The translations under genes were made by a program, and so were the position numbers. Source: an uncultured Cocleimonas sp. (GTDB taxonomy: Bacteria > Pseudomonadota > Gammaproteobacteria > Thiotrichales > Thiotrichaceae). Taken from it: a DNA stretch of 64,000 bases. The stretch covers positions 1 through 64,000 of the forward strand of contig NZ_CANLZW010000003.1 of NCBI RefSeq assembly GCF_947495625.1. The letters run 5' to 3'. Below the pieces are notes generated by a model. That model made no database searches, had not been told where the DNA came from, and was given only the letters and a program-made list of their open reading frames with translations. Of the stretch, positions 33,797-42,802 are shown piece by piece (within the stretch, counting starts at the first letter, position 1; every line of letters begins with the position of its first letter).

Positions 33797-34084
33797 CTTT
33801 AAAATAGAATTGAGAAGGTTTTCGCTGCCTTGTGGCTGTTTCTTTTCCTCGGATTGATGAGAAGGGCAACGAGATACCTTTTTATCTACAGCAATAAAAA
33901 CGTATCCCAAAAAGTGCCGCCCAACAGATAAGCCGCAAGCGGTCCCCTCACTACTCAAAAATTGTCGCGATTTTCGAACTCGCTCTGCTCAAACAACGAA
34001 AACCTTAATCGACAATTTTCTACGTGGCTCGGCATATCTGAATGGGATTTAACAACAGCGCTAGATTCAACTAATGGTGAGATG

Positions 34085-34112
34085 AAAAAGTGCCTGAAAG
34101 TAGGGGGGTGTA
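34085..34112 (+). repeat. G6 repeat, short form (copy 15)
   Basis: A5 tract, GTGCCTG, then AAAGTAGGGGGGTGTA. The final GAC is replaced by GTA. Confidence 0.85.
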
Positions 34113-34469
34113 TTAAAAAATACTGAAGGAGCTAGAAAACTAGCCCCAACAGGTTAAGATTTATAAAGTGAAGATACAATATATTAAAAGCGATAATGCT
34201 CTCAATATTGCGGCAACATCTATATTAATCTCGATTTTCCGTGCCTTATAAGTAAACATTGTAATGTCTTCCTAATAATACTCGGGTCGACCCAGAGTGT
34301 TTCTGAGTGATTTAACGTGCTTGACGACACGCCATACATGAAGATTGCGTCCTCAAATATGGATTTTTGCCAGTAGTACTAATACTAGCAGCGGGATGTA
34401 GTACCAAATTAAAGTTGTTATGATCCCTAGCACCGCTAGGTAACGCAACCATAATGTGCATCCCTCACT

Positions 34470-34505
34470 GCAAGTAGGTTTGCCGACTCCGTCGGGGCTA
34501 CTTGC
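34470..34505 (-). terminator. Hairpin 3' of nrdB
   Basis: GCAAGTAG / CTACTTGC outer arms with an inner CCGAC / GTCGG stem, 42 nt beyond the nrdB stop. There is no long T run on the minus strand, so termination is inferred from position. Confidence 0.5.
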
Positions 34506-34546
34506 GTGTTCTTTTATATATTACGTCTATCATAGAGACATTTTGG

Positions 34547-35875
34547 TTAACCCCAATCAAGCGCCCCACCAGTCTGATACTCAGTCACACGAGTTTCAAA
34601 GAAGTTCTTCTCTTTCTTCATATTCGCTTGCTCGTCTAACCATGCTGAGCGATTCTGAGCGCCTGGGAAAGGTTCTTCCATGCCTAGCTGGCGTGCGCGA
34701 CGATTGGCGATAAAGCGGAATTGCTCGATGTGGTCTTCGGCTGTGTAGCCTAGGATTGGATTCTTTAAGATGTAATGAGAGTAGGCTTGTTCTGCCGCTT
34801 CGGATTCATCCCACATTTCACGAATGGCTTTTGGGTCTAGCGTTACGTTGTTTTCTAGCATGATCTGCTTTACAACGCGGATACCGAATGACGCATGCAT
34901 GACTTCGTCACGCATGATGTATTGCAACTGCTCTGATGTACCTTTCATTAAGCCTCGACGTTGTAGCGAGAAGATTGGTGTAAAGCCGTTGTAGAACCAT
35001 GTGCCTTCGAAGATGCCTGCGAAGAAGGTGTACGCCATAACAAACTCATTAAGGTCGTCTGGGTTCTTTAAGTTCATGTCTGAACGCATCACTGAATCTA
35101 AACGACGATTAGCCAATTGGATTTTGCCATTGATCGCTGGTACGACTCTGTAGCGATTGTAGATTTCACCCTGGTCGAGACCGATGGTTTCGATACAGTG
35201 CTGGTATGTCCATGTGTGCAGTGCTTCTTCGTACACTTGACGCGCTTGGTATATCTGTAGCTCTGGCGCTGTCATTTTTTCCATAACCGCTAGGCCGATG
35301 TTACGCATCGCGAGTATGTCTGATGTAGTCAGGTAGGCTAATACATTGGTGTAGACGTGTTTTTCAGCATCGTTAAGCTTGTGCTGATAATCTTGTACGT
35401 CTTGCGCCATGTTGATGTCTAATGGCGTCCAGTGATTTTTGTTGGCGTTTAGGAAGTATTCCCACGCCCACGGGTATTTGAACGGTGCAAGCTGGTTTAC
35501 GTCTGCTTCGCCATTGATAACACGCTTGTCGCTGGCTTTTACTGGCGCAATTGAATCCGCAATTTCAGCCTGATCGCGCTCGATACCTTCAATCGCTTGT
35601 TCCGCTAATTTAGCATCAGCAGGCGTCGGTGCAGCCGCTTCTGGCGTTGAACCAGGAAGTACCACACCTTTTTCTTCTAGTGAAGAACCGTCAAAGTCCA
35701 TACCGCCAAGTACACCGCTTGCTGCATAAGATGCCGCTAGTGATTGTGGCTCAGCTTCATGTAATGGAGCTTCAGCCGATAATGCTTCTGCCGATAATGT
35801 ATCAGCTGATGGTGGTATTGATGCCGTTACCGCTGATGGTGTCGTCTTGCTTAGTGGGTCGTCCCAATTGAGCAT
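34547..35875 (-). CDS. nrdB: Ribonucleotide reductase class Ia, beta subunit
   Basis: 442 aa. Metal ligands and radical site are all present: D186, E217-x-x-H220, tyrosyl radical Y224, E290 and E324-x-x-H327. The C-terminus (TRVTEYQTGGALDWG) is the tail that binds NrdA. The first about 115 residues are Ala/Ser/Pro/Glu-rich and poorly ordered; such an extension is usual in the Pseudomonas-like NrdB group that pairs with a two-cone NrdA. It makes dNTP precursors with NrdA, encoded 540 nt upstream in the same direction. A small basic ORF with a strong ribosome-binding site overlaps its start. Confidence 0.93.
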   Translation of the reverse strand: MLNWDDPLSKTTPSAVTASIPPSADTLSAEALSAEAPLHEAEPQSLAASYAASGVLGGMDFDGSSLEEKGVVLPGSTPEAAAPTPADAKLAEQAIEGIERDQAEIADSIAPVKASDKRVINGEADVNQLAPFKYPWAWEYFLNANKNHWTPLDINMAQDVQDYQHKLNDAEKHVYTNVLAYLTTSDILAMRNIGLAVMEKMTAPELQIYQARQVYEEALHTWTYQHCIETIGLDQGEIYNRYRVVPAINGKIQLANRRLDSVMRSDMNLKNPDDLNEFVMAYTFFAGIFEGTWFYNGFTPIFSLQRRGLMKGTSEQLQYIMRDEVMHASFGIRVVKQIMLENNVTLDPKAIREMWDESEAAEQAYSHYILKNPILGYTAEDHIEQFRFIANRRARQLGMEEPFPGAQNRSAWLDEQANMKKEKNFFETRVTEYQTGGALDWG

Positions 35876-35957
35876 TATATGTTCTCCGTTTCTGACGTAC
35901 TTTACTAGCCCGTGCTGTTGTTGTTTTTGTAGGGCGGTTTGATTTCATCTTAGCCAT
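35802..35957 (-). CDS. Candidate small basic ORF overlapping the nrdB start
   Basis: 51 codons starting MAKMKSNRPTKTTTARASK and continuing with KVRQKRRTYNAQ, strongly basic in the first half. The ATG follows AAGGAAGGAAG, a much better ribosome-binding site than the one before nrdB. It runs out of frame through the first 72 bases of nrdB, so ribosomes finishing it could restart on nrdB or interfere with it. No family recognised; the second half may not be under coding selection. Confidence 0.4.
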   Translation of the reverse strand: MAKMKSNRPTKTTTARASKVRQKRRTYNAQLGRPTKQDDTISGNGINTTIS

Positions 35958-36415
35958 ACCGCTTCCTTCCTTTGATGTTTATCGCACCTAACAAATGCAA
36001 TAAGTTTAAAATAGTTGCTTCTCTGTTAAAGGGGAGAAGCATTCCCTTCGATGTTTCTTTGATCTAACTAATGCGCTTTTCACCCATCTGCTGCGTTGTC
36101 CTGCGACTTCCGTTGCTCACGTACTTAATGTACGCTGCGCTCCGGCTTCTCAGACGCCTTGCTTATGGTCGTAAATCACATCATTAGACGCAATAAATAA
36201 TTCTTTCTAAAAACAGCCCTAAAGTAGGGGGGTGTCTTTTTTAAACTATACAACCGTAATCTGGTTATTTATTTGTCTTTAACACTGTTACTGGCGCCTG
36301 AATTTGTATTGTTAGCTAGGCGCAAGGTTCTCGAAAGCTGGGAGCATACAATGTGTATGTGACCAGTTTGAGAGGTCCTTGCAACAACGCTAACGATGCA
36401 AAGTCAGGTGTCAGA
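35958..36415. other. nrdB-nrdA spacer with two long palindromes
   Basis: No gene. Contains a long imperfect hairpin centred on GTACTTAATGTAC (about 36092-36165), a G6 repeat copy, and another imperfect hairpin GCAAGG ... CCTTGC centred on CATACAATGTGTATG (about 36321-36382). Similar CACGTACTTAATGTACGC palindromes are, to my recollection, common between genes in gammaproteobacteria. Confidence 0.6.
36209..36236 (+). repeat. G6 repeat, short form (copy 16)
   Basis: A5 tract, CAGCCCT, then AAAGTAGGGGGGTGTC. CCCT and AGGG flank AAAGT and could pair. Confidence 0.85.
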
Positions 36416-39331
36416 TCACTGACACGCGTCGCAATCTGGGTCTAGGATGGAGCATGCGGCTGGCGCTGCTGATCCAACTGCCTCAGGCGCTTCTGGTGCA
36501 GTCTTAGCCACATTACTGCTGCTTTCCTGTGTCTTCTCCATCGCTGTCGCACCCATCGAACGTAAGTAGTAAGTAGTCTTAAGACCACGAACCCATGCTA
36601 ATTTGTAGAGGTTGTCGAGTTTAGCGCCCGATGGCTCTTGCATGTATAGGTTCAATGACTGACCCTGGTCGATCCATTTCTGACGACGACTTCCTGCTTC
36701 AATCAACCAGCGTGAATCAACTTCAAACGCGGTTGCGTATTTCGCTTTAAGGTTCTCTGGAATACGGTCAATCTGTTGTACGCTGCCGTCGAAGTATTTA
36801 AGATCGTTGATCATTACTTCGTCCCAAAGACCTAGGTCTTTAAGCTCGTTAACCATGTATGGGTTAATCACGGTGAACTCGCCAGAGAGGTTCGATTTAA
36901 CAAACATGTTCTGGTAAGTCGGCTCGATTGACTGACTGACGCCACAAATATTCGAGATAGTCGCTGTCGGTGCAATCGCCATGGTGTTTGAGTTACGCAT
37001 GCCGTGCTCTTTTACATGCTCGCGTAGTGAGGTCCAATCCAGACTGGTTGATTTATCTACCTGGTAGTATTCGCCACGTTGCTCTTCCATTAGCTCGATT
37101 GAGTCAATCGGCAAGATGCCCTGGCTCCATAAAGAACCTTCGTAGCTTGGGTAGGTGCCACGCTCTTTTGCAAGATTAGATGATGTCTGGATGGCGTAGT
37201 AAGAAACCGCTTCCATACTGCGATCAGCAAACTCTACTGCTTGTTGTGATGCGTATGGAATGTCTTGCTTGTATAGCGCATCCTGAAAGCCCATCAAACC
37301 TAAGCCGACTGGACGATGCTGCATATTAGAGTTACGCGCTTGCGGTACACTGTAGTAGTTGTACTCGATGACGTTATCTAGCATGCGCATTGCAGTGGTA
37401 ATGGTTTTCTCAAGCATTTCCATGTCGATGCCATCAGCATTGGTGTGCTTGGCAATATTGACTGAGCCCAGGTTACATACCGCGATTTCGTCATCGTTGG
37501 TGTGTAGCATGATTTCAGTACAAAGGTTTGAGCTGTGTACCACGCCAACATGCTGGTTGCTGTAACGGATGTTACAAGGATCTTTAAAGGTGATCCATGG
37601 ATGTCCTGTTTCGAACAACATGCCTAGCATTTTGCGCCATAGGTCTACGGCTTTGATTTTCTTGAATAGGCTCATGTCACCGCGTGCGGCTTTTTCTTCA
37701 TAACCTTCGTAAGCTGCTTTGAATGCTTTACCTGAAAGGTCGTGTAGGTCTGGCACTTCTTCTGGTGAGAATAGTGTCCATTCGCCTTCTTCTGCAACAC
37801 GTTGCATAAATAGATCAGGAATCCAGTTCGCTGAGTTCATGTCGTGGGTACGACGGCGCTCATCACCGGTGTTTTTACGTAGCTCGATAAACTCTTCGAT
37901 GTCTACGTGCCATGTTTCTAGATATGCACAGATTGCGCCTTTGCGCTTGCCACCCTGATTAACTGCAACCGCAGTATCATTGGTCACTTTCAAGAAAGGT
38001 ACAACCCCCTGAGATTTTCCGTTTGTGCCTTTGATATGAGACCCTAGACCACGCACACGCGTCCAGTCATTCCCTAAACCACCGGCGTACTTGGAGAGCA
38101 ATGCATCATCTTTAATAGAACTATAAATTCCATCGAGACTATCAGGCACGGTAGTAAGGTAACAGGAGGAGAGTTGAGGACGACGCGTTCCTGAATTAAA
38201 CAGGGTTGGCGTGCTACTCATAAAGTTAAAACTGGAAAGGAGGTTGTAAAACTCGATTGCACGTTCTTCGCGGTTGACTTCATTAATCGCCAAGCCCATC
38301 GAAACGCGCATAAAAAATATTTGAGGTAATTCAAAACGCACGTCGTTATCGGTGTGGATAAAGTAACGATCGTAAAGGGTTTGAAGACCTAGGTAGGTGA
38401 ACTGATGATCACGTTCTGGTTTAAGCGCAGCACCAAGCTTGGTTAAGTCGTAACGTGTTAGTTCTTCGTCGAGTAGTTCTAATTCAACCGCTTGTTTAAT
38501 ATATTTCTTTAATGTCGCAGGGTAGCGTTTAGCCATCTCTGCCTGTGTTGCTTCTGTATGACGACCGTTTAGGTAGGTGAGTGCTTCACTACGTAAATTG
38601 TCTAATAACAAGCGCGCCGCCACCATCGAATAATTAGAATCTTTATCGATGTTGACGCGCGTTGCCATTACTAACGCAGAACCGACATCCTCTTCCGGGA
38701 TGCCATCAAATAAATTCCGCAATGCCTCTTTTTCGACAGTCTCCTGATCAACGCCGTGTAAGCCCGAAACGGCTTCTGCGATTACTTTACGCAGACGGTT
38801 TCTATCGAGTGGCTTGGTGTCCCCATTTGATGTGGTAATGTTTATAGACTCTTTCTTGGAAGTCTTTGTAGGCTCAGATTGCTCAGCCTTTTCAGCACGC
38901 GCGTGGGCGCGATCTTCGCGGTAGATAACATAAGCACGTGCTACTTTACGCTCACCAGAACGCATCAGTGCCAATTCTACCTGGTCTTGGATATCTTCAA
39001 TATGGACAACACCGCCATCAGGCATGCGACGGAATAGGTTGTCGTTAACTTGTTGTGCCATCACTCTAACAGTGTCGTGAATACGTGATGATGCGGCTGC
39101 TACGCCACCTTCGACACCAAGGAATGCTTTGGTCAGTGCTACTTCAATTTTGCTACGGTCGAAAGGAGTCACTTTGCCATTACGACGGACTACTTTATAA
39201 ACAACATCTTCCTGTGCAGAGGTTCTTTGCATCGTTTCATCGATAGCATCGGTTAACATGGATTTTTTTGTTGGGTCTTGTGATTCGTCGATGATGGAAT
39301 TTGCGAAATTATCGTTAGAGCCTGATTGCAT
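36416..39331 (-). CDS. nrdA: Ribonucleotide reductase class Ia, alpha subunit
   Basis: 971 aa from ATG 39331, which has AAGGA eight bases upstream; the frame extends to 39358. Two ATP-cone domains are visible (VVRRNGKVTPFDRSKIEVAL and ITTSNGDTKPLDRNRLRKVI), as in the Pseudomonas-type enzyme. The catalytic core includes STPTLFNSGTRRPQLSSCYL and NLCTEIMLHTNDDEIAVCNLGSVN. The C-terminus CSILDPDCDACQ supplies the redox-active cysteine pair. It reduces ribonucleoside diphosphates with NrdB. Two NrdR-like boxes and a DnaA box lie about 320-410 nt upstream. Confidence 0.94.
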   Translation of the reverse strand: MQSGSNDNFANSIIDESQDPTKKSMLTDAIDETMQRTSAQEDVVYKVVRRNGKVTPFDRSKIEVALTKAFLGVEGGVAAASSRIHDTVRVMAQQVNDNLFRRMPDGGVVHIEDIQDQVELALMRSGERKVARAYVIYREDRAHARAEKAEQSEPTKTSKKESINITTSNGDTKPLDRNRLRKVIAEAVSGLHGVDQETVEKEALRNLFDGIPEEDVGSALVMATRVNIDKDSNYSMVAARLLLDNLRSEALTYLNGRHTEATQAEMAKRYPATLKKYIKQAVELELLDEELTRYDLTKLGAALKPERDHQFTYLGLQTLYDRYFIHTDNDVRFELPQIFFMRVSMGLAINEVNREERAIEFYNLLSSFNFMSSTPTLFNSGTRRPQLSSCYLTTVPDSLDGIYSSIKDDALLSKYAGGLGNDWTRVRGLGSHIKGTNGKSQGVVPFLKVTNDTAVAVNQGGKRKGAICAYLETWHVDIEEFIELRKNTGDERRRTHDMNSANWIPDLFMQRVAEEGEWTLFSPEEVPDLHDLSGKAFKAAYEGYEEKAARGDMSLFKKIKAVDLWRKMLGMLFETGHPWITFKDPCNIRYSNQHVGVVHSSNLCTEIMLHTNDDEIAVCNLGSVNIAKHTNADGIDMEMLEKTITTAMRMLDNVIEYNYYSVPQARNSNMQHRPVGLGLMGFQDALYKQDIPYASQQAVEFADRSMEAVSYYAIQTSSNLAKERGTYPSYEGSLWSQGILPIDSIELMEEQRGEYYQVDKSTSLDWTSLREHVKEHGMRNSNTMAIAPTATISNICGVSQSIEPTYQNMFVKSNLSGEFTVINPYMVNELKDLGLWDEVMINDLKYFDGSVQQIDRIPENLKAKYATAFEVDSRWLIEAGSRRQKWIDQGQSLNLYMQEPSGAKLDNLYKLAWVRGLKTTYYLRSMGATAMEKTQESSSNVAKTAPEAPEAVGSAAPAACSILDPDCDACQ

Positions 39332-39653
39332 GTTTTTTCCTTTGGTGATGTATGACAACGTTAAAATCTGATGCGTATATTGATTTTTTGACGTTGCGTA
39401 TATATGTTTCTTATGGTGTATAGGTAATGCTTTTTGTCGCTCTTGATTGGCGCCCTATTAAAGTCGTTTAATCAGCCTGTATAGTTCATCTTAAATCTAA
39501 TCTTTACGTTGACTATGTGTGGAGAATTTTTTAGCAAAAACATTTCCTTTTTCTATTGAGTCAGCTGCTTAATAATCGACCGGTTTGTTTAAAAATGACC
39601 AGTGAATGAATCTGTTCACAGCTTTTAATTTAGTACTTCAATAAAAAGTTGTA

Positions 39654-39669
39654 ATACTATAGAGTGTGG
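39654..39669 (-). promoter_or_regulatory. NrdR-like box, distal
   Basis: ATACTATAGAGTGTGG matches about 12 of 16 positions of the ACACWATATATWGTGT-type NrdR consensus as I recall it, and is 32 bp from the better box at 39686. Confidence 0.45.
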
Positions 39670-39685
39670 TGCGGGTGATCGTCAA

Positions 39686-39701
39686 GCACAACATATTGTG
39701 T
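39686..39701 (-). promoter_or_regulatory. NrdR-like box, proximal pair member
   Basis: GCACAACATATTGTGT, about 14 of 16 matches to the NrdR consensus. The 16-bp gap to the other box gives the three-helical-turn spacing expected for NrdR pairs. NrdR represses ribonucleotide reductase genes when dATP is high. Confidence 0.6.
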
Positions 39702-39729
39702 TTAAGCTTGTGGAAAGGTGTATATAAAC

Positions 39730-39738
39730 TGTGGATAA
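39730..39738 (-). promoter_or_regulatory. DnaA box near nrdA
   Basis: TGTGGATAA, the exact complement of the consensus TTATCCACA. DnaA is known to regulate nrdAB in E. coli, so a site next to the NrdR boxes makes sense. Confidence 0.55.
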
Positions 39739-40033
39739 GTTGGGCAAAAGTCCCTATTGTCAGCACAGACGCCTTGTGCTGGCGATGTGGCTCTTGAAAT
39801 AAAAATATAAATTATTTTTTTTGCGTTAGAATTCAACCCTGATATCGCAAAATAAAGCGATTTAACAGTGATGAAATATTGAAATAAATAGCCATAGGGT
39901 TTTACGGTTTTCTTCATAAAAATGAGAGGAATAGCTATGCTTATTCATCGAACTTTTAGGGAGGAAATGGGTTAATTCAAGTTTTTTTATAATCGATATT
40001 TTTTCTCACAATTAGATCTCAAATACAGGAATA

Positions 40034-41065
40034 ATGGTAAATATGTCATATAAGGTTACTTTGCAACCGAGTGAACACACGTTTGAAGTTGAAGAAAATG
40101 AGCTGATTCTGGATGCAGCATTGCGCCAGGGAATTGGTCTTCCTTATGGTTGTCGTAGTGGCTCTTGTGGCACCTGTTTGGGAACGGTTGTTTCCGGTGA
40201 AATAGAATATCCGCAAGGTTTGCCGTTGACTGTCATGGAACATGAACACGAACAGGGTAAAGCGGTATTTTGTGTGTCTATCGCTAAATCTGACCTGGTG
40301 TTAGATATCAAAGAAATTAGCAGTTCCAGTGATATAGAAATCAAATTGTTACCTGCGCGTGTTATTTCATTGAGAAAATTAGCCGATGATGTTATGGAAA
40401 TGCAGTTGAAATTGCCAGACTCAGAGCGTTTGGCTTTTCAGGCGGGCCAGTATATTGAATTCATCCTACGCGATAAAACCCGACGCGCATTTTCAATCGC
40501 AAATTCTCCTTCTAATGATGAATACCTGGAATTACATTTGCGCCATGTGCCAGACGGTAAATTTACCGATCATGTATTCAATGATATGAAAGAAAAGGCA
40601 CTGGTAAGAATAGAAGGTCCTTACGGTACTTTTCATGTGCGCGAAAATTCAAACAGACCATTAATTCTTGTGGCAGGTGGTACTGGTTTTGCGCCAATCA
40701 AAGCAATGGTCGAGCAATTGATTGAGCAGGCCGATACGCGTCCTGTGCATTTGTACTGGGGAGCTAGAGCCAAAGCGGATTTATATCGAAACGATTTACC
40801 CGAGAAGTGGGCTTTCCAGTATCCGCATATTGAATACATTCCTGTGTTATCAGATCTCGGAGAAGACAGTGACTGGGAAGGTAGAACGGGTTATGTGCAT
40901 AATTCTGTGGTAGAAGACTTTGCTGATTTATCCGGTCATGATATTTATATGGCAGGTCCGCCAATTATGATTGATGCCGCTAAAGAAGCATTTGCTAAGC
41001 AGGGATTACCCGAAGATCAATTATTCTCAGATGCATTCGAATACGCAGCTGAGAAAGATGCGTAA
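40034..41065 (+). CDS. Ferredoxin-FAD/NAD reductase (CDP-6-deoxyglucose reductase type)
   Basis: 343 aa in three parts: plant-type 2Fe-2S ferredoxin (residues about 1-95, cysteines in CRSGSCGTC and a fourth in VFCVS), FAD-binding barrel (RRAFSIANSP) and NAD-binding domain (LVAGGTGFAPIKAMVEQ, YMAGPPIMIDAA). It passes electrons from NAD(P)H through FAD and the cluster to an unknown acceptor. Homologues are annotated as CDP-6-deoxy-delta-3,4-glucoseen reductase (AscD-like) or flavin reductase; no deoxysugar genes are nearby, so a general electron-transfer role is as likely. AGGA precedes ATG 40034. Confidence 0.85.
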   Translation: MVNMSYKVTLQPSEHTFEVEENELILDAALRQGIGLPYGCRSGSCGTCLGTVVSGEIEYPQGLPLTVMEHEHEQGKAVFCVSIAKSDLVLDIKEISSSSDIEIKLLPARVISLRKLADDVMEMQLKLPDSERLAFQAGQYIEFILRDKTRRAFSIANSPSNDEYLELHLRHVPDGKFTDHVFNDMKEKALVRIEGPYGTFHVRENSNRPLILVAGGTGFAPIKAMVEQLIEQADTRPVHLYWGARAKADLYRNDLPEKWAFQYPHIEYIPVLSDLGEDSDWEGRTGYVHNSVVEDFADLSGHDIYMAGPPIMIDAAKEAFAKQGLPEDQLFSDAFEYAAEKDA

Positions 41066-41080
41066 ACAATAAACGAAATG

Positions 41081-41164
41081 AAAAAATGGCCTAGCTCTGC
41101 ATAAATTCTATTTACGTTTTCAAAAAACAAAAACGTAATATCATTCAAAAGTAGGGGGGTGACC
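41081..41164 (+). repeat. G6 repeat, long form (copy 17)
   Basis: Best-preserved long form. A6 tract with TGGCC, then a 55-nt module (TAGCTCTGCATAAATTC, hairpin TTACGTTTT / AAAACGTAA, ATATCATTC), then AAAAGTAGGGGGGTGACC. Lies between convergent genes. Confidence 0.92.
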
Positions 41165-41207
41165 TTCTAATTAGTAGGAAGGTTTAGTAATAATCTAAAA
41201 CAGATAT

Positions 41208-41250
41208 AAAAAAGCCTCGGTACTCATTTAATAGTACCGAGGCTTTTTTG
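41208..41250. terminator. Bidirectional terminator between reductase gene and prkB
   Basis: AAAAAAGCCTCGGTACT / AGTACCGAGGCTTTTTT, a long perfect stem with A and T runs on both sides, between convergent genes. Confidence 0.9.
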
Positions 41251-41270
41251 TATCTTGATTTATTCTTTAT

Positions 41271-42173
41271 TTAGGCTGATTTTGCACTATTGATTAAGCG
41301 GTGAATAATCGGTGCCAGAATAATTTCCATCGCCATGCCCATTTTTCCGCCAGGTATAACAATGGTATTACGGCGTGTCATAAATGAATCGTGCAACATA
41401 TTGAGCAGGTAAGGGAAGTCGATCATGAATTTGTTCGGATCTTTAAAGCGAATAACCACAAAGCTTTCATCGGCTGTTGGAATGTCACGCGCAATAAAAG
41501 GGTTTGATGTATCAACGGTTGGAACACGCTGGAAGTTAATATCTGTTTGAGAGAATTGCGGTGCTATGTAATTTACATAGTCAGGCATGCGACGCAGGAT
41601 GGTATCTACAATCACTTCTTCGTCATAACCACGCTCTGAGTGGTCACGATGGATTTTTTGAATCCATTCCAGATTTACGCTAGGTACAACGCCTACGCCT
41701 AAATCTACATATTTGGGTGAATTGATGTCGTTTGCTTTATCGACAACGAGTCCATGTAAACCTTCGTAGAAGAGCAAGTCACTGCCAGTTTCAATATCTT
41801 CCCAGGGTGTGAATTCGCCTGATTCTTTACTACAACCCAAGCGCTCATTTTGTAAATCCGCTTCGCTAGGGTTGTGTAGGTAGTATCGTTTTTTGCCTGA
41901 ACCTGATTCACCATAGTCTTTAAAGGTTCTTTCAATCGCGGCAAAATCATTCGCTTCTGGACCAAAATGACTGAAATGGTTATTGCCATTTTCAGACGCT
42001 ATTTTAAGATGCTCGCCAAAATCTTTTCGGCTCAAACTATGTAAACTGTCACCCTCTACGATTGCCGGGTTTATCCCCTCACGTAAAAAAATGTTTTCGA
42101 AAGCACGTTTAACGAAGGTAGTGCCGGCGCCAGACGATCCGGTTACGGCAACAACAGGGTGTTTTTTTGACAT
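41271..42173 (-). CDS. prkB: Phosphoribulokinase
   Basis: 300 aa, proteobacterial class I phosphoribulokinase. P-loop GSSGAGTT near the N-terminus, EGDSLH, FSHFGPEAND, LLFYEGLHG (Walker B region), NLEWIQKIHRD, and INFQRVPTVDTSNPFIARDIP. It would phosphorylate ribulose 5-phosphate to RuBP in the Calvin cycle. Similar PrkB proteins exist in heterotrophs such as E. coli, and no RuBisCO gene is in the window, so carbon fixation is inferred from this gene together with sat and soeABC. Ends against a strong bidirectional terminator; upstream is a 940-nt spacer with a 13-bp inverted repeat. Confidence 0.88.
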   Translation of the reverse strand: MSKKHPVVAVTGSSGAGTTFVKRAFENIFLREGINPAIVEGDSLHSLSRKDFGEHLKIASENGNNHFSHFGPEANDFAAIERTFKDYGESGSGKKRYYLHNPSEADLQNERLGCSKESGEFTPWEDIETGSDLLFYEGLHGLVVDKANDINSPKYVDLGVGVVPSVNLEWIQKIHRDHSERGYDEEVIVDTILRRMPDYVNYIAPQFSQTDINFQRVPTVDTSNPFIARDIPTADESFVVIRFKDPNKFMIDFPYLLNMLHDSFMTRRNTIVIPGGKMGMAMEIILAPIIHRLINSAKSA

Positions 42174-42484
42174 AGAGCTCTTCTCAGGTTTGTAATCTGG
42201 TTTTTAGCTAGATAGGTTAGTCATTCAAAAATAATCAGTATTTCTTTCTCTGTATTTGGAAGTGATCTCAATATTAATCAATATTTCTAGCGGGTAACTG
42301 TTCAACAAATATTAGTTAATAGAATAAATATGCAATACGGACTTCCGAAAGGTAGAGTGTATTTTGTAATATTTCATCTGTAAGCGAAACTAAGTATTAA
42401 GTGTTTCTAATATAAGCAATGCTTATGTTTTCTTCAGTATGGATAAAAGTATTACTATTTTAATTTTAAACGACCTGAAAAGAT

Positions 42485-42520
42485 TCGAATATAGATAGGA
42501 AGTGATATATCTATATTCGA
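42485..42520. promoter_or_regulatory. Perfect 13-bp inverted repeat
   Basis: TCGAATATAGATA (42485-42497) and TATCTATATTCGA (42508-42520) with a 10-nt spacer. It is about 310 nt upstream of prkB and 600 upstream of rimO, not at a 3' end, so a protein-binding site is more likely than a terminator. Confidence 0.55.
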
Positions 42521-42779
42521 TAATAGGTACACCTATCATTCTCTAAACTTTTCATTTGATGAAGATCGGAGGTGAATTAACGGCTTTTTATAGCCATTCA
42601 CTTCAGAAAATATCAACTTGGTTTTAGCTGGTCTTATAAGATTTGCGAGTTGTTTATCTATTCAAGTTTAAAGAAGAGTCCGTAAATACCTGATACTTAT
42701 CATTAAAAAACGAGGATGGTAAGCGTAGATTTTTTTCGGTTTATTAGATCAAAATGCTTGACATATTTTTTTAATAAAC

Positions 42780-42802
42780 TTGTCCACATTATCTGTGGAT
42801 AA
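42780..42802. promoter_or_regulatory. Inverted pair of DnaA-box-like sites
   Basis: TTGTCCACA (one mismatch from TTATCCACA) at 42780-42788 and TGTGGATAA (exact) at 42794-42802, facing each other with 5 nt between them, 312 nt upstream of rimO. Confidence 0.5.

Larger units (their letters stand above)
33664..34546. other. 883-nt gene-free region 3' of nrdB
   Basis: No convincing gene on either strand; a 63-codon minus-strand frame has no support. Contains two G6 copies, a GAC-symmetric palindrome CTCGGGTCGACCCAGAG (34281-34297), CCTAGC-acc-GCTAGG (34426-34440) and the nrdB terminator hairpin. A small RNA cannot be excluded. Confidence 0.55.
39332..40033. other. Divergent spacer nrdA / ferredoxin reductase
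   Basis: No gene. AT-rich divergent promoter region. The only clear sites are the two NrdR-like boxes and the DnaA box near 39654-39738, on the nrdA side of the centre. Confidence 0.6.

Noticed and set aside
33767-33958. 63-codon minus-strand ORF
   Set aside because: It runs through a G6 repeat copy, has no ribosome-binding site and no recognisable protein features.
34113-34469. Possible tRNA or known small RNA 3' of nrdB
   Set aside because: Several palindromes, but no cloverleaf, CCA end or recognised RNA family.
34547-35875. N-terminal extension of NrdB as an anomaly
   Set aside because: Long low-complexity N-termini are usual in the Pseudomonas-like class Ia NrdB group.
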